DNA of 64,000 nucleotides from Absidia repens (taxonomy: Eukaryota > Mucoromycota > Mucoromycetes > Mucorales > Cunninghamellaceae), in assembly GCA_002105175.1 (NCBI GenBank), contig MCGE01000041.1, positions 248,001 through 312,000 on the forward strand, read 5' to 3'. The translations under genes and the position numbers were made by a program. Under the pieces are notes generated by a model. That model saw only the letters and a program-made list of their open reading frames with translations, did not search any database and was not told where the DNA came from. Shown here in pieces: positions 57,681-64,000 of this stretch (positions are counted from its first letter, which is position 1; every line of letters starts with the position of its first letter).

Positions 57681-59091
57681 TTTCTGGTTTGCCCACTTCA
57701 AGCAATAAAGTATCTGCTCCTTTTACCATGGTTGTCTTCTGTTATATTTAACTTTGGTTTTTCCTTTGATTTTAGACTTTAGAAATACAATTGAGATATT
57801 GTACTCTAGACTCGCATACAACAGCAACCCCTCTATCATATAACTAGTTGTGTTTATATTGTGTAGTATTGGTTATCCAAAATGTGATATCTCTTCATAT
57901 TGTACATGATATGGTCTCTATTTACGCTTGCACTTATACTGTCGTAATTGTCATACGGTCAATCAGCCCCCGCCCTCTTCAACTTCTAGATTAGCGTTCT
58001 CTCCATGTTTATTTTCAATAAAATAGAACCATTTTCCCTAATTCAGTACCTTGATATAGAGTACTTCTTCAAAATACTGCTATATGTAACTGTTTGTATT
58101 TATAAGGCGACTAAATATGTCATCTCTGTTGTTATCATGTTCATATATGCTCTCTATATTGCTATCATATTCAGTGCTCGGTATTTTTTATCGCCTTATA
58201 TTCAAACCCAGTTTTCGACAGCTTTATACTAGGAAGGAGTTTTATGCAGAAAAAAGGACAGTAAGTCGGTCCAATGTTCCACAGGAGAAAGAAAAAAGGT
58301 ACAAACTTATTCAATGGATTAATAATTAGGAGGAAATTTCGCCAAAAGAAAAATAGAAAATTCTATTCGATAAGACACACTTCTGGATAATAAATTTTAT
58401 TGGTTCCATAAATTGACAAGAGGGTCATGCATGATAAAGAGAAAGATGAAACTTGAGTTGACTTCTTGACGACTTTTTATATGTTATATATTCAAGATTT
58501 ACTTGAAAAGGTTTTATGAGTACCAAATTTATATCATGGCGGTTGAATTGCTTTCAGAAAACAAATCAATTATGGCATAAGAATTTCAACATCATGATAA
58601 AAATTGCCCCAATGCTGACTTTCACTGTAATTAAAAGGGGAGACCATGACTTAATTATATTATTGGTTACAAAGTGTGCTTAATTTTGAAGTCCTGTTGG
58701 CGATGATGTATTGCTAACGGATTTTTGACACCCCATTGAACATCTGGGAAATATTTAACCTTTTATCCCTTTTACTAGTCACAACCTTTTTTTTTTTTTT
58801 TTTTATAAAAATCCAACCCATATTACTCGAGAAACGATGAAATACATATACCAATGTACTGTATGCACTGTGCATTGAATACGATTATTAACTTGGTTGG
58901 GTATAGCTGTTGAAATCAAACCATCCACGAAATTTAAGCAGCGGTGGTTAAAATGGTGCAGCGCGATTGGACCAACCGTCTAACCGCGGAGTGGGGGTTG
59001 AAATCTAAAGGTATATAATTGCACCTTTTCTCTTTTTATCTGTTATTGCATTGCTCTCACTATTTTTAGTTCTTAGTTAATAACAAAGACA
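57681..59091. other. intergenic DNA upstream of F-box/WD40 gene
   Basis: 1.4 kb of AT-rich DNA. A TATATAA motif at about 59011-59017 lies 75 bp before the F-box start and may be its TATA box. No other gene seen. Confidence 0.5.
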
Positions 59092-60750
59092 ATGATAAAA
59101 ATGAACTTATCAACGCTATTCAATTCAAATGTATCTCAATCGCCGATCGATGAATCTATTCCCACGTACATCGCCATTCTCAACAAAAAGGATGGCACCA
59201 CCACAACGAAGTGCTTGAACCCTTCAAGAAGAAGATCCTCAATTTCTAGTTTCTCTTATCCCCTCAAGAAAAGACTGGTTGGCCACTCGAACTTTTTTTT
59301 ACCCAAACTTCGTCACCAATCTAATGACAGCAGTACCCAACCTAACTGTCATGACTCGTTGGTTTCCCAAAAAGGTAAACACTTACATGAAAATATATTG
59401 ACGGATTGGTCCTTCGTGGTCTCAACATGATTTTTTATTTTTTATTTGATAGACTTCAAATACCACTTACCTTTGGAGGTCATACTGCGAATTGTGAATT
59501 TCTTGGATTATGGTTCTATTCTCGCATTATCAAGGACATCGCGATATTACTACAGACTCTGTCAAGACGATCATATATGGCACGCCTTATTCAGTCAAGA
59601 TTTCCATAGGCCTAGCACCAAATCTCTGCAACAGCAACAACAGAAACAACTCTTTAGAAATCATTGTACTCTATCTCGGCGTTGGATAAATGGACAAATA
59701 TCAACACAATATCTTCATGGGCATCAAGATAGCGTCTATTGTATGGCAAGGCTAGGGCATCATCAACTTGTCAGTGGGGGCCGTGATCGTACTCTGATAT
59801 TATGGGATCTCAACACAAAGCAGCAACAATCAACACACGGAAATGGGGCGACTATGGATCGGGCTATGATGATGACAAGGACGAAAAGAACGGCACATGA
59901 AGGAAGTATTTTATGCCTGCGGGTGTCTCAAGATGGTAAAACAATGCTTTCTGGGTCATCAGACGCCACATGTATTCTTTGGTGCCTCCAAACTCTTCAG
60001 CCTTTGCAAACCCTCCGTGGTCATGGTCATGGTGTGCTTGATGTATGTATGGTGGGTACAAACTATTATGTCAGCGCCTCCCGCGACAATACTCTCTGTG
60101 TTTGGGACGCGACAACATCCTCATCCGCCTCTGGAGAGCCATCAAGGACTGGGAAGCGACTTCATCAACTCCATGGGCATCTTGGTCCAGTGAACGCATT
60201 AGACGCATATGGTGATGAACATGTTATTTCAGCATCTGGAGATGGGACGTTGAAGTTATGGAATGTACGAACTGGGAAATGTATCCGAACCTTTGAACAG
60301 GATGGCAGTGGCAATGATGACAACGACACTGATACCGATACCGATAATGAGCAGCAGCAACAACAGCAACAACATCGTGGATTAGCCTGTGTGAATTGTG
60401 ATGGAAAGCGTGGTTTGGTGTATAGCGGCGGGCAAAATGGCAAGCTAAAAATTTGGGATATCACTAATGGAGAGTGTTTGGCGACCTTATCTGGACACCA
60501 TGGCTTGATTCGAACAATGGATTTGATGGAGGATGGCAAGACGTTGGTTACTGGTGGCTACCAAACGATCAGGGTGTATGATGTGCAAAAACGACAGTGT
60601 CTTTTAAGCTTCCACAACCATCATTCGAGCTGGATCTTCAACCTATTGGTCACCCGATCTCGTATTATCTCTGCTGGCCAGGGCAAACAAATATTGATGC
60701 TGGATTTTGGACATAGTCTTTCACCTTTGGATGATGGACATTCGCAGTAG
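59092..60750 (+). CDS. F-box/WD40 substrate adaptor (Cdc4/Met30-like architecture)
   Basis: Two exons (59092-59374, 59453-60750) encode 526 residues. Residues 1-94 are basic and Ser-rich. The F-box is at about 97-145 (YHLPLEVILRIVNFLDYGSI, LCQDDHIWHALF) and starts at the splice junction. WD40 repeats run from about 181: YLHGHQDSVYCMARL, LVSGGRDRTLILWDL, AHEGSILCLRV, LRGHGHGVLDVCMV, LHGHLGPVNALDAY, VISASGDGTLKLWNV, LSGHHGLIRTMDLM, IRVYDVQKRQCLLSF, about seven blades. Such proteins recruit substrates to SCF ubiquitin ligases through Skp1. The target is unknown and I cannot equate it with Cdc4 or Met30. Gln-rich inserts occur after the F-box and between blades. Confidence 0.92.
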
Positions 60751-61798
60751 AATAAAAATATGTAGTTTTTATAGTGTCCTTAGTTATTGTAGTAGTCTCC
60801 TCTTCAATTATTATTATGTATATATGATACGTCAATTGATTTATTAGTTAAATAAAGAAAATTTTTACTTGTTTCATATTTTTATTTGTGATTACACTGT
60901 TTATGTATGGGGATATGATACAGAATTCTTGTTTTTATTTTTAATTGCTTCCGTAACACTTATCATACTGGTTAGAATCAAGGACAAATTCCATTTTTGG
61001 CAATTCCTACAAAAAGCGAAGGGATGGGCTACCCATAGAGAATTATTAAGTTTGAAAATTTTGAGAGTTGGGCATGACTTTTGAAGAGATATATAGTTTA
61101 AAACGTGAGTATTTTGCATTGTAAGATGTCCTGTACGGGTACGGTTTACTATATGAAGCTTAGGAGAGAGCCTCGGTCGCCCCATCATATGCAGGCAAAT
61201 AGCAGACGCGTTTGAAATGTTCCCTGTATTAGCGATATAGCCACAGAATATTATATACAATCAGTAAAATATACGATTATGATAAACAACAATCGATATC
61301 AGCCGGCTCCAAACTGTTAAAACTATGGTTGATTAGCTAGAGATGGAAGACAAAAAATATACCGACGCTTTTCGAGGTTATCGATTTAATAAATGCATGC
61401 TGTTTTTTCTTTAAAATTGCATCCAATAGATCTAGTACGTTACCATAGGGTTTAATATAAGATTTCTTGTTAGGTCGAGAATTTCAGGCGAAATGACGTT
61501 TTTGAGGCGTTTCTCACTGTGAACGAAATGCACTATAATAAATGGGCAGGAAGCAAATAAAATCCGAAAGCGAACATGTATCCAAGCTGGTATTAATGTA
61601 TGGTTCTAATGATTACCCTAATGTTCATTGCCACGAGTAGCAGTACCACTGTCATTCATGCTGGGCAGTCATTGGTGCAGTTGATGCCATGATAAATAAA
61701 GTGATGCTGGTATTTTCAAATGCCGACATTTTTTGTCTTTCTCTTTCTCCTTCAATCCATTTTCTCTTCTTCTTTTTTTTTCTTTTTTTATTTATTTT
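60751..61798. other. intergenic DNA, no gene seen
   Basis: About 1 kb. F-box gene 3' UTR with AATAAA near 60851, then AT-rich DNA up to a pyrimidine-rich leader before the transporter. No exon or RNA supported. Confidence 0.5.
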
Positions 61799-63637
61799 AT
61801 GACTATACATGAAAATACCACGCAACACCCCAACTCAGTACATCCACAATTAACAAATGTAGATAGAGATCTTCTTCAAGCACATCAACCAGGTTATGGA
61901 AGTCGTAACGCTGTGGAAGTGGCATTTAATCTAGTGAACTCGACGGTAGGGGCCGGAATTATTGGTCGTAAGTCTTTTTTTTTTTTTTTTTTTTTTACTT
62001 TTATAATCTATAATGGCTTGATACTCATACTAACCTGCATTCTTTCTAGTACCCTTCGCTATGTATCTCTCTGGATTTTATAGTGGGCTGGCGTTATCTA
62101 TTTTTGTCTCCGTTGTATCGCAGTTTGGATTATACATGTTGGTTGTCGCTGGGCAACGTGTTGGGATATACAAGTTTGCTGTTTTGGTGGAATATTTATT
62201 GGGTCGACCTGGCTATCATTTTTTGAACATTATGGTCCTCGTGCAAGCTGCTGGTGCTTGTCTTAGCTACATTATCCGTAAGTAAAGAAAAATAGATCAT
62301 CATTTGACCTAGATATCATGACCTCTCATGGCCTTTTTTTTTCTTTTCAAGTTATTGGTGATACCCTTCCTGTATTACTAGCGTTGTATTTCCCTCAAGT
62401 TCCAAAATTAAGCGACCGATCCACCGTATTGATCTTTGTATCCTTATTTTTGGTAAATATGACCAGATGACCATTCCCCGACCCACCATACACCCAGTCA
62501 ACTTAACACATTTAATTATTATTATACAGATTTTTCCGTTAAATTTATCTCGCTCCATTGGTGCTTTGGCTCGTTGGTCTATTGTCTCTGTACTTTGCTT
62601 ACCCATCATTCTACTGACTTTACTGATCCGTGCTCCTGTGTATTCTCCGTCCCATACAGCCGAGCTGTTACTCGTTGGCCCTGACATATTTGCTTCAGTG
62701 GCTATCATGGCATTTGGATTTGCTTGCTCCCAAGTGGCATTCAATAACTTTTTGGCTTTGAAACAACAAACATCACGTATGTGGGCTTATGCTGTCATCA
62801 TCTCCGCACTCATCAGTTACATCATGTCCATGTCTTTTGCCATCATCGGTTACCTCAGCTTTGGCAAGGATGTCCAACCAAATTTGTTTTTGAATTTCCC
62901 TGCAGACGATGCTGTGATTAATGTGGGTCGACTTGCTTTAGGAATTAGCATGATTCTTACTGTACCGTAAGTGTGGCATTTGAAAAAAACCATAAGGAAG
63001 GGTATGGAATATGCAATTTACTCATGTGCTTTTTCGTATTTTTATAAGTATGGCTTTCTATCCAGCACGTGAAGCTCTTCAGAAAACATTAGGATTCGAA
63101 ACGCCGGAAAGGCAGCCTAATAGTTATCAGCATTACGGTACAACAATCGTCATCTCTATCGCCATTACGGTGCTTGGCCTTTACGTACGGTCTGTGGGAA
63201 AGGTGTACGCTTTGATTGGAGGTGTTTCTGCAACTACTTTGGCCTACATTCTTCCGGCGGCCTCTTACTTGGTAACTCGATCAATCCGTGGTCAAATACA
63301 TGATGAATCGAAGGATCCTCTTTTACTTCACAGTGGTCAGAGCTACAATTCGATCGGTGAAGGTAGCCATGGGAACAACAACGGCAATGACAACAGCAGC
63401 AGCACCAGTAACGACAGCAACAGCAACAGCAGCAGCAGCAGCAGCAGCAGTAGCAGTAGAAGGCAAAATGCAAATAATGATATGATTCCACCCGTCCCAA
63501 TCGAAGAAGAACCTGTCGTCATAGACCTGCATGATGGATCTCCTTGTTGGTATTTGGATCTCGCAGCAGGACTGTTAATTATCTGGGGTCTGATTGTGAT
63601 GTTTTTCTCAACCAAAGGGGTATTCACTCAACCGTAG
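61799..63637 (+). CDS. amino acid transporter, AVT/SLC38-like (Aa_trans family)
   Basis: Five exons (61799-61967, 62050-62277, 62352-62452, 62530-62966, 63049-63637) join to 507 residues. Motifs: NLVNSTVGAGIIGLPFAMYLSG at the first helix, VLVQAAGACLSYII, LNLSRSIGALARWS, FACSQVAFNN, and PARE near MAFYPAREALQ. About ten to eleven hydrophobic helices are visible. This is the amino acid/auxin permease family. The fungal AVT branch exports or imports amino acids at the vacuole. A (CAG/AGC)n tract encodes a Ser/Asn-rich loop at about 63390-63460 before the last helix. I start at MTIHENTT. An upstream non-ATG frame extension is just pyrimidine-rich leader. The exact substrate is unknown. Confidence 0.93.
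63393..63462 (+). repeat. (AGC/AAC)n triplet tract inside the transporter gene
   Basis: A run of AGC, AAC and AGT triplets coding for Ser and Asn in a predicted hydrophilic loop. The antisense frames give poly-Cys/poly-Leu shadows. Length polymorphism is likely. Confidence 0.9.
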
Positions 63638-63934
63638 TTTAGTTCAGTTTAGTTTAGCTTCACTTAGTTTAGATGTATATTTTTGTTTATTTCTATCTTT
63701 TTATATGTTATTTGATTCATCTTTTTTTTGCACGAAGGTGTGGACCTGTCATTTATAAAGTTTTCTTATACACGATTTGAAACACCGCCTTTTGTGTGTG
63801 AAGGTAAGGGGGAGGAAAGAAAACCCTGGGGACCAGCTGTCTTTGATTTTATTTCTTTTGTTTGATTCTTGTTGACATACCTTTCCCTTCCATTTTTACT
63901 ACCCCTTTCTTTTAGATTAATATTCACATTCACA
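63638..63934. other. intergenic DNA before the last gene
   Basis: About 300 bp with the transporter 3' end and a pyrimidine-rich leader (TTTTACTACCCCTTTCTTTTAG) before the next start. That TTTTAG could also be an acceptor in a 5' UTR intron. Confidence 0.45.
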
Positions 63935-64000
63935 ATGTCCGACAAAACCCTCAGTCCTACCACTTGCTCGAACTTCTCCTTCTTCAAAGGTAACCAACAA
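63935..64000 (+). CDS. 5' end of an unidentified gene, cut by the window edge
   Basis: An ATG in good context (CACAATGTCC) opens a frame reading MSDKTLSPTTCSNFSFFK. A GT donor-like AAAGGTAACC occurs at about 63986, so exon 1 may end there. Otherwise the frame is open to the edge. It is too short to identify. Confidence 0.5.
   Translation, partial: MSDKTLSPTTCSNFSFFKGNQQ

Noticed and set aside
58937..59008. tRNA-like look of GCAGCGGTGGTTAAAATGGTGCAGCGCG...
   Set aside because: No acceptor stem pairing, no proper T arm or B box; not a tRNA.
63234..63500. Antisense poly-Cys and poly-Leu ORFs
   Set aside because: Shadows of the AGC/AAC tract in the sense transporter gene.

Overview
The window looks like nuclear DNA of an early-diverging fungus, most likely Mucoromycota (Mucorales-like). 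This is an inference from gene content and style: AT-rich intergenic DNA full of A/T homopolymers, many short GT-AG introns (about 50-130 bp, donors mostly GTAAGT/GTAARN), fungal-type MET2, HEM2, PHGDH and glycogen synthase, signal-peptide/Kelch/transmembrane proteins, and two nuclear tRNA genes. Species cannot be named from the sequence alone. Nineteen protein-coding genes are supported. One, a four-exon SEC61 beta subunit, has no ORF longer than about 40 codons and was found by assembling exons. The last gene is cut by the window end.

Layout. 1-5440: tandem and inverted repeats, tRNA-Gly, and a nested pile of LTR-like insertions just 3' of the tRNA. 6084-15409: neutral sphingomyelinase-like protein (-), HEM2 (-), AP endonuclease (+), mucin-like membrane protein (-), Kelch membrane protein 1 (+). 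15410-18400: a perfect 46-bp palindrome and two head-to-head copies of an interspersed repeat (here R2). 18401-22860: peroxisomal SCP2-type protein (-), then divergent MET2 (-) and phosphoglycerate dehydrogenase (+). 22861-27700: R2 copies, a 130-bp (ATT)n tract and a decayed zinc-ribbon-like coding relic. 27701-41573: diacylglycerol kinase (+), SNW1/PRP45 (-), double-domain glycosyltransferase-like protein (-), glycogen synthase (-), SEC61 beta (-). 42113-44900: intron-containing tRNA-Tyr with the same kind of LTR-like pile downstream. 46055-55829: SIW14-like phosphatase (+), Kelch membrane protein 2 (-), vigilin/SCP160 KH protein (+, with an apparent frameshift), eIF3i (+). 55830-59091: R2 and AT-rich DNA. 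59092-64000: F-box/WD40 protein (+), vacuolar-type amino acid transporter (+), and the start of one more gene (+).

Most genes are unrelated housekeeping functions, so no gene cluster is claimed. MET2 and PHGDH share a 322-bp divergent promoter and both belong to amino acid synthesis. The most notable non-gene signal is that both tRNA genes in the window carry nested, 4-bp-duplicating TG...CA elements starting 68-93 bp downstream. This suggests a retroelement lineage that targets the 3' flank of tRNA genes.
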